Of a stretch of DNA of 64,000 nucleotides, positions 8,101-18,102 are shown piece after piece. This DNA comes from Kolteria novifilia (GTDB lineage Bacteria; Planctomycetota; Planctomycetia; Kolteriales; Kolteriaceae). The position numbers and the translations under genes were made by a program. Below the pieces are notes generated by a model. That model saw only the letters and a program-made list of their open reading frames with translations, searched no databases and had not been told where the DNA came from. The stretch is taken from contig CP036279.1 in the NCBI GenBank assembly GCA_007748055.1, positions 3,224,001 through 3,288,000 of the forward strand, in the 5' to 3' direction. Positions within the stretch are counted from its first letter, which is position 1, and the number at the start of each line of letters is the position of its first letter.

Positions 8101-8457
8101 ATGAAGTACATTCTGCTGATTTATGGGGAAGAGGGGGCGTGGCCGGAGGAGGAACACCGGGTGGCGATCGAGGAGTCGGTCGCGGTTTGTCATGACTTAC
8201 ATGCGAAGGGGCAATACCTCGACGCTGCGCCCCTGCAACCGGTCGCGACGGCGACATGCGTGCGAGTGAGGGAGGGCAAGCGAATCGTAAGCGATGGGCC
8301 CTTCGCCGAGACCAAGGAACAGCTTGCCGGGTACTTTCTCGTCGATGTCCCCAACCTCGACGAGGCGATCGCGATCGCCTCCCGGATTCCCGGAACCCAT
8401 CGGGGGACGGCGGAGATCCGCCCGATTCATGAGGTGAACGGGTTGCCGATCGAGTAG
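8101..8457 (+). CDS. YCII-related (DGPF) domain protein
   Basis: A 118-aa protein of the YCII/DGPF family. The opening MKYILLIYGEE and the signature DGPFAETKEQLAGYFLVDV are typical, as is the ferredoxin-like alpha/beta pattern. These proteins are common beside ECF sigma factors of the SigG/ECF41 type, but no sigma gene adjoins here. GGGAGGAG lies five bases before ATG 8101. The biochemical function of the family is not settled; YciI-type members have His-Asp pairs suggestive of a hydrolytic or dehalogenating role. Confidence 0.92.
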   Translation: MKYILLIYGEEGAWPEEEHRVAIEESVAVCHDLHAKGQYLDAAPLQPVATATCVRVREGKRIVSDGPFAETKEQLAGYFLVDVPNLDEAIAIASRIPGTHRGTAEIRPIHEVNGLPIE

Positions 8458-8841
8458 GCCTGTGGCCCACCAGTTTGGGGCGGAGTGTTTGTCATTCTCG
8501 AGGTCGGTCGCATTGGGGACTCCGGTGGTTTCGCCACCCCGACAGGCGAGCCATCGGCGCTACCCGGAAGCGTGATGAGTCGAGAGACAACCTGCGTCGA
8601 CGCCTCGATTGACGAGCCATGGGGTATCTTGTGGAGCCAATCCCGAGGGCGTTCGTTTCGCACTCAAGAGTAGACGTTCCCCAACGTATAACATGGAGGG
8701 CTGGGGAAACCCGGATGTGGGGGACTGACAGGGGCGAGTGCGCGGAGCACGCGCGGTCCGCGACGAGGCGAGCGGTGGCCGGTCGATCGAGCGGTAGCCG
8801 AATCATCCCGGCGGAACGTGCAGAAGAGAAGGTCGAGAACC
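8458..8841. other. Intergenic region upstream of gdhA, degenerate short repeats
   Basis: A 384-bp gap. It contains two GAGCCAT-type segments (near 8549 and 8610), of which CGATTGACGAGCCAT also occurs near 4969. TATAAC at 8687-8692 is a weak -10 candidate for gdhA. No gene is apparent. Confidence 0.4.
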
Positions 8842-10182
8842 GTGGACGAACTAGAGCGATTCATTGAGGGGCTGAAAAAGCGGAACCCGTACGAAGAAGA
8901 GTTTCACCAGGCGGTCGAGGAGGTCGCCACCTCCGTCATGCCGTGGTACCTCGACCATGAGAAGTACCGCAGGGCCCAGATCCTCGAGCGACTGACCGAA
9001 CCGGATCGCATCGTGACCTTTCGCGTCTCCTGGCAGACCGACTCGGGGGAGATCCGCGCGAATCGGGCGTGGCGGGTTCAATTCAGTCACTGCCTCGGCC
9101 CCTACAAGGGGGGCTTGCGGTTTCATCCCTCGGTGACGCAGAGCGTCCTGAAGTTCCTGGGCTTCGAGCAGATCTTCAAGAACAGCCTCACGGGGCTGCC
9201 GATGGGAGGAGCCAAGGGGGGATCGAACTTCAACCCCAAGGGCAAGAGCGACAACGAAGTGATGCGCTTCTGTCACTCGATGATGACGGAACTCCATCGG
9301 CACATCGGCGAGGACGTCGACGTTCCCGCGGGGGACATCGGTGTTGGCTCGCGCGAGATCGGCTACCTCTTCGGGCAGTACATGCGGCTCGAGAATCGCT
9401 GGACGGGAGTGCTCACGGGCAAGGGGTGCGCCTTCGGTGGCAGTGCGGTGCGTAAGGAGGCGACGGGCTACGGCAGTGTCTACTTCCTCGAGGATGTCCT
9501 GAAACAGCACGGGGAGGAGATCGAGGGGAAGGCCATCGTCATCAGCGGGAGCGGCAACGTCGCTCGCTATGCCGCGGAGAAGGCGGTCGCGAAGGGGGCC
9601 AAGGTGCTCACGCTGAGCGACTCCGACGGCTTCATCGAGGTTCGGGACGGCTTGACCGTCGAGCAACTCGAGTTCATCCACGAACTCAAGGAGCAGTGGC
9701 GCGGTCGCATCTCCGCGGTGGCCGACGAGTTCGGAGGAGTCGTCTACCACGACGGCGCCAAGCCGTGGGGAGTCTCGTGCGATGTCGCGATGCCCTGTGC
9801 CACGCAGAACGAGCTCGACGTCTCCGATGCCGAGTCGTTGATCGGCAACGGCGTGATCGCGGTCTGCGAGGGGGCGAACATGCCGGTCACGGCCGACGCC
9901 GCTCATCTGCTACGCGACCGAGGGATCCTGCACGCTCCCGGGAAAGCGTCCAATGCCGGCGGCGTGGCGGTCAGTGGCTTGGAACAGAGTCAGAATGCGA
10001 CGCGGATCAGTTGGTCTCGCGAAGAGGTCGATCGACGGCTCCGGGAGATCATGAAGTCGATCCACGCTCGTTGTGTCGCCTTTGGTGAGGGGAAGGGAGG
10101 CAAGGTCAACTACGTCGACGGTGCCAACATCTCCGGCTTCGAGAAGGTGGCCGAGGCGATGCTGGCCTACGGCGTGGTGTGA
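8842..10182 (+). CDS. gdhA: NADP-specific glutamate dehydrogenase
   Basis: A cytoplasmic enzyme interconverting 2-oxoglutarate plus ammonium and glutamate, 446 aa from GTG 8842 (E. coli GdhA is 447 aa). Conserved regions: RVQFSHCLGPYKGGLRFH, the catalytic Lys at K125 in PMGGAKGGSNFNPKGK, VPAGDIGVGSREIGYLFG, and the dinucleotide-binding GSGNVARYAAEKA. The serine in the ISGSGNVA loop and the overall length fit the hexameric NADP-dependent class. GTG 8842 is preferred because AGAGAAGG lies nine bases upstream and the length matches; an in-frame GTG at 8818 would add eight residues. The gene stands alone. A weak hairpin (10214-10221 with 10250-10257) follows the stop codon, before the repeats. 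Confidence 0.96.
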   Translation: MDELERFIEGLKKRNPYEEEFHQAVEEVATSVMPWYLDHEKYRRAQILERLTEPDRIVTFRVSWQTDSGEIRANRAWRVQFSHCLGPYKGGLRFHPSVTQSVLKFLGFEQIFKNSLTGLPMGGAKGGSNFNPKGKSDNEVMRFCHSMMTELHRHIGEDVDVPAGDIGVGSREIGYLFGQYMRLENRWTGVLTGKGCAFGGSAVRKEATGYGSVYFLEDVLKQHGEEIEGKAIVISGSGNVARYAAEKAVAKGAKVLTLSDSDGFIEVRDGLTVEQLEFIHELKEQWRGRISAVADEFGGVVYHDGAKPWGVSCDVAMPCATQNELDVSDAESLIGNGVIAVCEGANMPVTADAAHLLRDRGILHAPGKASNAGGVAVSGLEQSQNATRISWSREEVDRRLREIMKSIHARCVAFGEGKGGKVNYVDGANISGFEKVAEAMLAYGVV

Positions 10183-10275
10183 TTGCCGCTCGACGCGCTC
10201 ACCAACAGAGGATCAACGTGGTGGGTGGGACCGTCGGTTGGGTCTTGACCCACGTTGGGGAAGGTAGGACCTCGG

Positions 10276-10426
10276 CACTGGCTGACAAGCAGCCAGTGGC
10301 ACCCGGGAGGACTTCCGTCATGAACGTGGGGTTTCGAACATGCCCACGCAAGCGTGAGTCTTACGAACATGCCCACGCAAGCGTGAGTCTTACGAACATG
10401 CCCACGCAAGCGTGAGCATGGCACCC
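10276..10426. repeat. Composite repeat: family B palindrome plus family A tandem array (29-bp period)
   Basis: A family B hairpin (CACTGGCTG 10276-10284, CAGCCAGTG 10290-10298) is followed by a linker containing ACTTCCGT, then three family A units at 10339, 10368 and 10397. The units carry ATGCCCACGCAAGCGTGAG and the linker TCTTACGAAC; the last ends in CATGGCACCC. The order B, ACTTCCGT linker, A array is repeated at 12766-12917. It lies between the convergent gdhA and GH99-like genes. Confidence 0.93.
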
Positions 10427-10468
10427 GGCACTCGGACACCTCAATGACATTCAAGCGTCCACACACGA

Positions 10469-11566
10469 CTACTTCGAACTGTCTTCGACCGCTTCGCGAA
10501 GGGTATTCAGGTACGAATGGCCATACTCCTTGGCGGGTTCGATGGTGGTGCCCTCCCACCACTCGTTGAAGCTCGTCACGAAGAGCATTCGTGGCGCGTC
10601 GGGAGCCGAGGAGGGATTGGTGATTCTCGTGGCCTCCTTGATCTGGGCGCGAAAGTCGTCGACGCTGCCACGAAGTGTCTTGTGCCCGCGGAAATCGTGA
10701 TAGCTCGGCAGGACATTGGGATAGAACACCGTCGACCGCGCCCAGCGATCGACGATCGGCTTGGCTTCACGCCGCATGTACGCCCCGGCGGTCTCCCCTT
10801 CCTTGACGAGGGCGTTCTCGAACATGTTGTAGGTCGTGTAGGCGTCAAAAACGGGTCGCCCATCGCGCAGTCCGTTGCGGGCCGTTTCCGGGGACTGTTG
10901 GTCACCGAAAAAGGGTTCGTCGGCGATGAAGTAGACGTCCGTTCCGGCGGTCGCTTCCGCCGCGGCGAGCTGACGTGGATCGAAGTTGCGAAACGTCCTG
11001 GTGACATAGAGGACGAGGACGGGCTTGCCGTCGACGTGGAGATACGACCGATGGCCGAAATACGTCTCTCTCAGATGCCGCAAGTCCTTGGCGAAACCGG
11101 CGGCGACCTCGGGATGGGAGAAGTCGATGACGGCATCGGTGTTGCCATCGAGATGGTCGAGCCGGCCGAGCGACTCGTAGATCATCGCGAAGCGGATGGT
11201 GTCGAGGTTCGATGCTCGGAAGAAGCCTTGGTCGAGATGCCGCGCGGTGAGGTGGACCTCTCCCCACCAGGAGACCACGAAGGCATCAATCCCGCCCTCG
11301 CGTGCCCAGGCGATGTGTTGTTCGGCGATGGTCGGTTCGTCGGTGCCGTATCGTCCGAGGGTCGGCGTCCCGACGTAGCCGTGCCGTGACCAATCCCCCT
11401 TCTCGTACCAGGGGTAGTAGTAGGCCAGGACGAGTGGGCGTTGGGGGACGTCCTGGGCGAGGGTCGGACCAAGGAGTGCCGATGTCGCGGCGAGGCCGAC
11501 GACCGTCGCGATGACGAGGGATCGGTGGCCGTTCTTGGCGAGGGTGGTTCGGCTCACGGAAGTCAT
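10469..11566 (-). CDS. Secreted glycoside hydrolase family 99-like protein
   Basis: A 365-aa exported protein. ATG 11566 is followed by a signal peptide (RSLVIATVVGLAATSALLGP, cut near LAQ). The mature part has the (beta/alpha)8 GH99/GH71-like pattern: LAYYYPWYEKGDW at the start, GIDAFVVSWWGE, and TSFNEWWEGTTIEPA near the C-terminus. GH99 enzymes are endo-alpha-mannosidases or mannanases; related planctomycete proteins are often annotated only as GH99-like, and the substrate cannot be deduced. It starts 35 bases after the stop of the SGNH hydrolase gene on the same strand, so the two probably form an operon. Confidence 0.85.
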   Translation of the reverse strand: MTSVSRTTLAKNGHRSLVIATVVGLAATSALLGPTLAQDVPQRPLVLAYYYPWYEKGDWSRHGYVGTPTLGRYGTDEPTIAEQHIAWAREGGIDAFVVSWWGEVHLTARHLDQGFFRASNLDTIRFAMIYESLGRLDHLDGNTDAVIDFSHPEVAAGFAKDLRHLRETYFGHRSYLHVDGKPVLVLYVTRTFRNFDPRQLAAAEATAGTDVYFIADEPFFGDQQSPETARNGLRDGRPVFDAYTTYNMFENALVKEGETAGAYMRREAKPIVDRWARSTVFYPNVLPSYHDFRGHKTLRGSVDDFRAQIKEATRITNPSSAPDAPRMLFVTSFNEWWEGTTIEPAKEYGHSYLNTLREAVEDSSK

Positions 11567-11601
11567 CCTTTCATCCTCGGCGGCGTCATGAAGCCGTTGT
11601 C

Positions 11602-12597
11602 TCATCGATACGCCGAGGCCACAAGCATCCAAACCGTTTCCGCCATCTGCTCATGTCCGTTTCGGGTGAGGTGGATCGTGTCGAGGGTGGCGGTGCTCGG
11701 AGCGATGACCGACAGCAGATAGCGTTTCGGGGCAAGGACCACGCCGTGCTTGTGGGCGAGTCGACGCTGCGCCCGTCCATATTCGTTGCAAAAGGGAGGG
11801 AGGGGGAGTTCGAGCATGACGACCTGTCGTTCCGGCGTCGCGACGCGGGCCAAGAGAGCGTCGAGGTCGCGCGCGAAGTCGTGGGAGTTCGTCGAGCCCA
11901 GGAGGTCGTTGCCGCCGAGTTCAATGAGGACGACATCCGCCTCAATGGGGGACGTGTCCAGACGCTTCATCGCCAACGATACGGTGTCGCCGGCGTGGGA
12001 GATGTCTTGGACGGTCAGGTCGTGTCGCCGAGCCAGGATTGCTGGCCACCGTTGCGATGCGTCAAGGGTTCCCGTTCCGGCGGTGATCGAGTCGCCGATC
12101 ACGGTCAGCCGACGGTTCGGTGCGGGAGACAGATTCCAACGGAGGTGATGGGGGGACTCGAGCGCAAGAGCGATGGTGCAGGAGCCGAGCAAAGCCGCCC
12201 AGCCCCAACGTTTCCACTGGCCGCGGTGAGTGACGATCCAGGCTAGGCTTCGTCTCACAAGTGGGCCGTCGGCCCGAGACTCAGCGAGTCGGTGCGGGTC
12301 GAGGAGGGCGAAGCAGGCGAATCCGCTGGATTCGTCGATGCAGCCCGACAAAGTCCCGTGCCGATGTAGCGAGTCGAAGCCAGAGCCTAGTATCCCGATG
12401 GCCAGGAGAGCGTAGCTCCAGTAAGGGATGGCGGCGGAGGAGATCACGAGAGCGATCGCCCCGATCACGAGTGCGAACCCGGAGACTCGTATCGCGAGGG
12501 GGGACCGAACGATGGAGAGCAGTGCGGCCACGAGGACCAAGGCGATTCCCGTGAAGAAGGCGTGCCCACTGGCGATGTGGTAGACGATCCCGTTCAT
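11602..12597 (-). CDS. Membrane-anchored SGNH/GDSL hydrolase
   Basis: A 331-aa protein with several hydrophobic N-terminal segments (about residues 14-70, perhaps also 130-148) and a C-terminal SGNH hydrolase domain. The catalytic Ser is S170 in GDSITAG, the oxyanion block is GGNDLLG, and the Asp-His pair is D306 and H309 in DTIHLT. Such enzymes are esterases acting on acyl or acetyl groups, here probably outside the cytoplasmic membrane. With the GH99-like protein encoded just downstream, it may deacetylate the same glycan; that is inference from position only. ATG 12597 has no strong Shine-Dalgarno sequence. Confidence 0.88.
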   Translation of the reverse strand: MNGIVYHIASGHAFFTGIALVLVAALLSIVRSPLAIRVSGFALVIGAIALVISSAAIPYWSYALLAIGILGSGFDSLHRHGTLSGCIDESSGFACFALLDPHRLAESRADGPLVRRSLAWIVTHRGQWKRWGWAALLGSCTIALALESPHHLRWNLSPAPNRRLTVIGDSITAGTGTLDASQRWPAILARRHDLTVQDISHAGDTVSLAMKRLDTSPIEADVVLIELGGNDLLGSTNSHDFARDLDALLARVATPERQVVMLELPLPPFCNEYGRAQRRLAHKHGVVLAPKRYLLSVIAPSTATLDTIHLTRNGHEQMAETVWMLVASAYR

Positions 12598-12765
12598 CGA
12601 TTCATCGTTGCCGTGCGACTAGAGATGCGGTTGCTTCGCGGTCTCCAGCATACCACGGGAAGGGGCGCGATGGTTGGATCGGGTCTCGTGTGTCGGGGAA
12701 GCGATTCCGACCGGATCGAAGGTGGAGACGACAAAGGATGAGGTGACGATTGCCGAGTCTTCCGG

Positions 12766-12917
12766 CACTGGCTGGCCAGCAGCCAGTGGCACCTGGTGGG
12801 ACTTCCGTGGTGTAGGCGGGTCGTCTTGAGCATGCCCACGCAAGCGTGAGTCTTATTGGATGCCCACGCAAGCGTGAGACTTATTGGATGCCCACGCAAG
12901 CGTGAGCATCGGCACCC
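12766..12917. repeat. Composite repeat: family B palindrome plus family A tandem array (28-bp period)
   Basis: A B hairpin (12766-12774 with 12780-12788), a linker with ACTTCCGT, and family A units at 12832, 12860 and 12888 with the linker TCTTATTGG or ACTTATTGG. The last unit ends GAGCATCGGCACCC. The layout copies 10276-10426 but with different inter-unit bases, so each array seems to have been amplified locally. It lies between the fabF stop and the SGNH gene start. Confidence 0.93.
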
Positions 12918-12940
12918 GAGTGTGTTTGCTTACGAGGGGG

Positions 12941-14191
12941 TTACTCGGGACGGGCCAGGGCGAGGGAGACGTTGTGGCCTCCGAAGCCGAAGCTGTTGTT
13001 GATGCAGTAGCGCACGTCGGCTTTGCGCGGCTCGTTGGGAATGTAGTCGAGGTCGCACTCGGGATCGGGCGTCTGGTAGTTGGCGGTCGCGGGCAGGATG
13101 CCTTCCTGCATCGCGAGGACACACGCGACGGTCTCGATCGCGCACGCCGCCCCGATCATGTGGCCGGTCATGCTCTTGGTGGAGCTGACCTGGAGCTTCT
13201 TGGCGCTGTCCCCGAAGACACTCTTGAGGGCGTTGGTCTCGGCGAGATCGTTGAACTTGGTGCTGGTGCCGTGGGCGTTGACGTAGGTCTCGCCGGCGAT
13301 GGCCTCGGGTTCCCATTTCGCCATGTCGAGGGCCTGCTGGACGGCGCGAATCGCTCCCTGGGCCGACGGATCGGGTTGGACGAGGTGGAAGGCGTCCATG
13401 GTCGAGCCGTGACCGACGATCTCGGCGAGCGGCTTGGCGCCCCGAGCACGGGCGTGCTCCTCGGTCTCGGCGACGAGGATCGCGGCTCCCTCGGACATGA
13501 CGAAGCCGTCACGGCCCAAGTCAAAGGGGCGACTCGCCTGCGTCGGGTTGTCGTTGTATTTCTTGGTCATCGCCTTCATGTTGGCGAAGGCGGAAATTGC
13601 CAGACGCGTCATGGGGGACTCGGTTCCCCCGGTGATCAGGACGTCGACGCGGCCGCGCTGGAGTTCCTCGTAGGCGTCGATGATCGCGTGCCCCGACGAG
13701 GCACAAGCGCTGGCGACGTTGTAGGCCGGTCCGGTGATGCCGAACGCGAGGCTCACGTTCGCGGGAGCGGCGTTGGGCATGAGGGTGGGGATCGTGAAAG
13801 GGCTGACACGCCGTGGACCGCGTTGAAGCAGATTTTCCGTTTGGGCCTGGAGCGTCGCGAGCCCCGAGAGTCCGGCACCGATGATCACCCCGCAGCGTTC
13901 GCCGAGCAACTCCGGACCGAGACCGGCGTGCTTGATCGCCTCTTTGGCGGCGATGACGCTGAAGATGCTCGCGCGATCCATCTTCTTCACGGAGACTTTG
14001 TCGTTGATTTCGGACTCGGCGAAATCGAGTCCGCGGATCTCGCCGCCGATGGTGATGGGCAAGTCGGTGAGGTCGACCGTTTCGAGGGTTTGGATCCCGG
14101 ATCGAACTTCGAGAATGGAGTTCCAGTACTCCTGGAGGTTGTTACCAATGGGAGAGACAACCCCGACACCAGTAATGAAAACGCGTCGCAT
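12941..14191 (-). CDS. fabF: Beta-ketoacyl-ACP synthase II
   Basis: A 416-aa cytoplasmic condensing enzyme that elongates acyl-ACP with malonyl-ACP in type II fatty-acid synthesis. The Cys-His-His triad is intact: C163 in VASACASSGHA, H307 in VNAHGTSTKFND and H344 in SMTGHMIGAA. The C-terminal glycine-rich loop NNSFGFGGHN is present. The start MRRVFITGVGVVSPIGNN matches the family. No acpP or fabG neighbour is present, so this is an isolated copy and could serve a side pathway; sequence and length fit KAS II. Confidence 0.95.
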   Translation of the reverse strand: MRRVFITGVGVVSPIGNNLQEYWNSILEVRSGIQTLETVDLTDLPITIGGEIRGLDFAESEINDKVSVKKMDRASIFSVIAAKEAIKHAGLGPELLGERCGVIIGAGLSGLATLQAQTENLLQRGPRRVSPFTIPTLMPNAAPANVSLAFGITGPAYNVASACASSGHAIIDAYEELQRGRVDVLITGGTESPMTRLAISAFANMKAMTKKYNDNPTQASRPFDLGRDGFVMSEGAAILVAETEEHARARGAKPLAEIVGHGSTMDAFHLVQPDPSAQGAIRAVQQALDMAKWEPEAIAGETYVNAHGTSTKFNDLAETNALKSVFGDSAKKLQVSSTKSMTGHMIGAACAIETVACVLAMQEGILPATANYQTPDPECDLDYIPNEPRKADVRYCINNSFGFGGHNVSLALARPE

Positions 14192-14584
14192 GGTGCTTAC
14201 CTAGTCAAACTCACGAGTCACGCACAAGATGGCCGTTCCGACGTCCGATTCGGAACAGCGTCTCTCTTCCGTCGCTCTTTCCACGAGCATTTGGCCACAC
14301 GAGATGATAGTTGCGGCCCAATCGGGAACGATTATTCGTCGCCAGAGGCGTATTTCAATTTGCCGCTTGCCGTTGGCGCCGAAATCACCCAACCATCATA
14401 TATCTGAAGTTCTGGTCCGATCCAGACTTCCTCCGTCGGAGCGGGCTCGGAACGATTGCCGAACATCTTTTCCAGACAAGGGTTCGGGCAACAGTGTACA
14501 GAATCGAAGAATCCCCGACCCATCTATTTTGGGACGTCCAACCAAATTTCCAATCGGATCCACCGACATAAAGGGAGTTTAGCC
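14192..14584. other. Divergent promoter region of fabF and ridA-like gene
   Basis: A 393-bp gap with an AT-rich stretch at about 14340-14410 (AACCATCATATATCTGAAG) and another near 14520-14575. No coding signal. The AAAGGGAG eight bases before 14585 is the ribosome-binding site of the next gene. Confidence 0.5.
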
Positions 14585-15046
14585 ATGAGCCATGAAATGC
14601 AAGTCGAACGACTTGGTTTGGAGTTGCCCCCCGCGCCGAAACCGGTCGGGACTTACGTGCCGGCCGTTCGCGTCGACAAGTTGCTCTACGTCTCCGGACA
14701 CGGTCCGCTGCTGCCCGATCAAACGCTCATCACCGGAAAGGTCGGTGCGGACCTGACGCTCGAGCAGGGGGTCGCGGCCGCTCGGACGACGGGATTGGGC
14801 ATGCTCGCGACGCTGCGCAGCCAGCTCGGCTCGCTCGATCGTGTCGCCCGCGTGGTCAAGGTATTTGGCTTGGTCAACGCGACGCCCGACTTCACCGATC
14901 ACCCGAAGGTCATCAACGGTTTCACCGACTTGATGGTGGAAATCTTCGCGGATTCGGGATGGGCCGCGCGCTCGGCCGTCGGAGCTCCCTCCTTGCCGAT
15001 GAACATCGCGGTCGAAGTCGAGGCGATCTTCGAAATCGTCGATTGA
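14585..15046 (+). CDS. RidA/YjgF family protein
   Basis: A 153-aa protein of the RidA (YjgF/YER057c/UK114) superfamily. It carries PAVRVDKLLYVSGHGPL, the AARTTGLGMLATL helix and the C-terminal VGAPSLPMNIAVEVEAIFEIV strand. It belongs to the longer YjgH/Rid-like branch: the Arg that deaminates imines in true RidA (usually IRVEIEAVA...R) is not obvious, so 2-aminoacrylate deaminase activity should not be assumed. GGGAG lies eight bases upstream of ATG 14585. Single gene. Confidence 0.88.
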   Translation: MSHEMQVERLGLELPPAPKPVGTYVPAVRVDKLLYVSGHGPLLPDQTLITGKVGADLTLEQGVAAARTTGLGMLATLRSQLGSLDRVARVVKVFGLVNATPDFTDHPKVINGFTDLMVEIFADSGWAARSAVGAPSLPMNIAVEVEAIFEIVD

Positions 15047-15120
15047 CGAGGCCGACGTGATGACGATTCACGGCGTCGTTCGACGTTGCGTGACGTGGTG
15101 GCGGAGCCCCACCAAGTGGT

Positions 15121-15143
15121 CACTGGCTGGAAAGCGGCCAGTG
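15121..15143. repeat. Palindrome family B, copy 4
   Basis: CACTGGCTG and CGGCCAGTG form a 9-bp stem with one G-T pair and the loop GAAAG. A second small hairpin (GGTGG..CCACC) lies just before it at about 15098. It lies between the convergent ridA-like and HTH genes. Confidence 0.7.
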
Positions 15144-15193
15144 GCCCCGGAGAGGCGCGATCGAAACGATGGGCTTGGGCGGCACCCGGGCGT

Positions 15194-15553
15194 CTACTTC
15201 GTGAGGCGCTCGAACTGCTGCTTGAGTCGCTGATGGCTCTTGGTTCGGCCCTTCATGAGCAGGGCGACATCGCCGAAGGTAAGTTCGGGATCGGGGAACG
15301 GGATGCGGGAGATCGCGTCCTCGAGCTTTCCGGGCATGGTGTAGCCGTCCTCGCCAACGTCGATCTGGACCCCGCATTCGCGAAGCAGATCGATATCGCG
15401 GTAGAAGGTTCGCATGCCGACGCGAAGGCCGCGAAGCAATCGTACCCGTGGCGCGGAACCCTTGGAGAGGATCTTCAGCAAGCGGTAGAGCCTGCCCGCT
15501 CGAGTTCCGGAAATCTTGACTCGCGTCTTTCGCGGCGCCGACCTCTTGGCCAT
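15194..15553 (-). CDS. HTH-domain transcriptional regulator, short (WYL-family-like N-terminus)
   Basis: A 119-aa basic protein. Residues 20-65 (RLYRLLKILSKGSAPRVRLL...GMRTFYRDIDLLRECGVQI) match the winged-helix DNA-binding part found at the N-terminus of WYL-type or DeoR-like regulators. The effector-binding WYL domain is absent. The C-terminal part (DPELTFGDVALLMKGRTKSHQRLKQQF) looks helical. It could be a stand-alone DNA-binding protein or the remnant of a longer regulator; the regular stop and the lack of degenerate sequence downstream favour the former. No strong Shine-Dalgarno; ATG 15553. Confidence 0.75.
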   Translation of the reverse strand: MAKRSAPRKTRVKISGTRAGRLYRLLKILSKGSAPRVRLLRGLRVGMRTFYRDIDLLRECGVQIDVGEDGYTMPGKLEDAISRIPFPDPELTFGDVALLMKGRTKSHQRLKQQFERLTK

Positions 15554-15948
15554 GGGCCTGTCCTCGCGTGAACCATGTGGCTACGACCCCGCGCATCCTT
15601 GCGAGACTCGCATAAGTTTGTGTCTATCGAGTCCAATCCGCTGTGCATCGAATTGGGACGTTTGGTGCTCGCGGCTGCCGGTACGACGTCAGTGCCTGAG
15701 GCCAGCTTCTCGGCGACATACCGGTGTCCACGCGATCTTCGCGCACTACCGCGATCAACCCTAGAAGGCGTCCCTAGTGAAATCAAGCGACAATCGACTC
15801 GCTTGGCATTTTCTTGAATCATTTGCTCCGCAGCCTAAGATGCCGTCAATGTTTGCGAACAATTGTCCTCGTTCAGATCCGACGCCTCGGAATGACGCCG
15901 GGATGACACGGACGCCTACCGGACGCGACTCGTCGCGACGAACAAACG
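15554..15948. other. Intergenic region upstream of sucC
   Basis: A 395-bp gap between divergent genes. No gene or repeat recognised. sucC has no clear Shine-Dalgarno sequence (CGACGAACAAACG precedes the ATG), which is not unusual in this phylum. Confidence 0.5.
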
Positions 15949-17106
<1,158 letters not shown>

Positions 17107-17121
17107 GTCTCTCTTGTTCAC

Positions 17122-17153
17122 CGCCGCGAACAGGGAAGGTGATGCTCGCGGCG
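17122..17153 (+). terminator. Hairpin between sucC and sucD, possible attenuator or RNA-processing site
   Basis: CGCCGCGA (17122-17129) pairs perfectly with TCGCGGCG (17146-17153) around a 16-base loop. Only a short TCTTTG follows, so this is not a classic intrinsic terminator. Its place between two subunits needed in equal amounts suggests an mRNA-stabilising or partial termination element. Confidence 0.4.
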
Positions 17154-17202
17154 CACCGTCTTTGAACACCATTTGGGTCGAGTAGCCCACGAGATCAACA
17201 CG

Positions 17203-18081
17203 ATGAGTATCCTGGTTAACAAAGAGACTCGACTTCTTTGCCAAGGTATCACGGGCAAGTCGGGTGCGTTCCACTCCCAACAGTGCCTCGCCTATGGCAC
17301 GCAGCTCGTCGCGGGCGTCACTCCCGGCAAGGGAGGCACAACCTTCGAGGACAACGTTCCCGTCTTCAACACCGTCGCCGAGGCGGTCAAGGAGACGGGC
17401 GTCAACGCCAGCATGATCTTCGTACCGCCTCCCTTCGCGGCCGACTCGATCCTCGAGGCCGCCGAGGCGGGCATCGAGTTGGTCATCGCGATCACCGAGG
17501 GGATTCCGGCCAACGACATGGTGCGGGCGATGCGAACGATCCGCTCGCTGCCCAACTGCCGGCTCATCGGGCCGAACGGTCCCGGCGTGATCACACCCGA
17601 GGAATGCAAGATCGGGATCATGCCCGGCTACATCCACAAGAAGGGCTCGATTGGCGTCATCAGCCGAAGTGGCACGCTGACCTACGAGGCGGTTTGGCAG
17701 CTCACCAACCTGGGGCTCGGCCAGTCGACGTGCGTCGGCTTGGGAGGTGATCCCGTCGTCGGCTCATCGTTCATCGATATCCTGCAGCTCTTCGAGGACG
17801 ACCCCGACACCGAAGCGGTGCTGATGATGGGCGAAATCGGGGGCGACGCCGAGGAACGGGCCGCGGACTTCGTCGCGAAGAACATGACCAAGCCGGTCGC
17901 GGCCTTCATCGCCGGCCAGACGGCCCCTCCCGGCAAGCGGATGGGCCACGCGGGAGCGATCATTTCCGGTTCCAGTGGCAAGGCCTCCGACAAGATCGCG
18001 GCGCTTCGTGCCGCCGGGATCACGGTCGCCGATTCGCCCGCCGAGATGGGCCTCGCCGTTCAGAAGGCGCTCGCGGGATAG
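17203..18081 (+). CDS. sucD: Succinate-CoA ligase, alpha subunit
   Basis: A 292-aa alpha subunit with an N-terminal CoA-binding Rossmann domain ([28 protein letters not shown]) and the phosphorylated active-site histidine H249 in [10 protein letters not shown], equivalent to E. coli H246. [20 protein letters not shown] is typical. ATG 17203 is preferred over an upstream in-frame start at 17173, because the family begins [10 protein letters not shown]. Acts with SucC as a heterodimer or heterotetramer in the TCA cycle. The next gene starts 21 bases after the stop and may be co-transcribed. Confidence 0.97.
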   Translation: MSILVNKETRLLCQGITGKSGAFHSQQCLAYGTQLVAGVTPGKGGTTFEDNVPVFNTVAEAVKETGVNASMIFVPPPFAADSILEAAEAGIELVIAITEGIPANDMVRAMRTIRSLPNCRLIGPNGPGVITPEECKIGIMPGYIHKKGSIGVISRSGTLTYEAVWQLTNLGLGQSTCVGLGGDPVVGSSFIDILQLFEDDPDTEAVLMMGEIGGDAEERAADFVAKNMTKPVAAFIAGQTAPPGKRMGHAGAIISGSSGKASDKIAALRAAGITVADSPAEMGLAVQKALAG

Positions 18082-18102
18082 CTCCAAGACAGGAATCACG
18101 AC

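Noticed and set aside
7653-8111. 152-codon frame on the minus strand between the transglutaminase and YCII genes
   Set aside because: Arginine-rich, no conserved motif, no Shine-Dalgarno, and overlaps the YCII start.
10214-10257. Intrinsic terminator after gdhA
   Set aside because: An 8-bp stem (CAACGTGG/CCACGTTG) exists but has a 28-base loop and no U-run, so I do not call it a terminator.
12884-14407. 507-codon plus-strand frame over fabF
   Set aside because: Antisense of fabF with no recognisable product.
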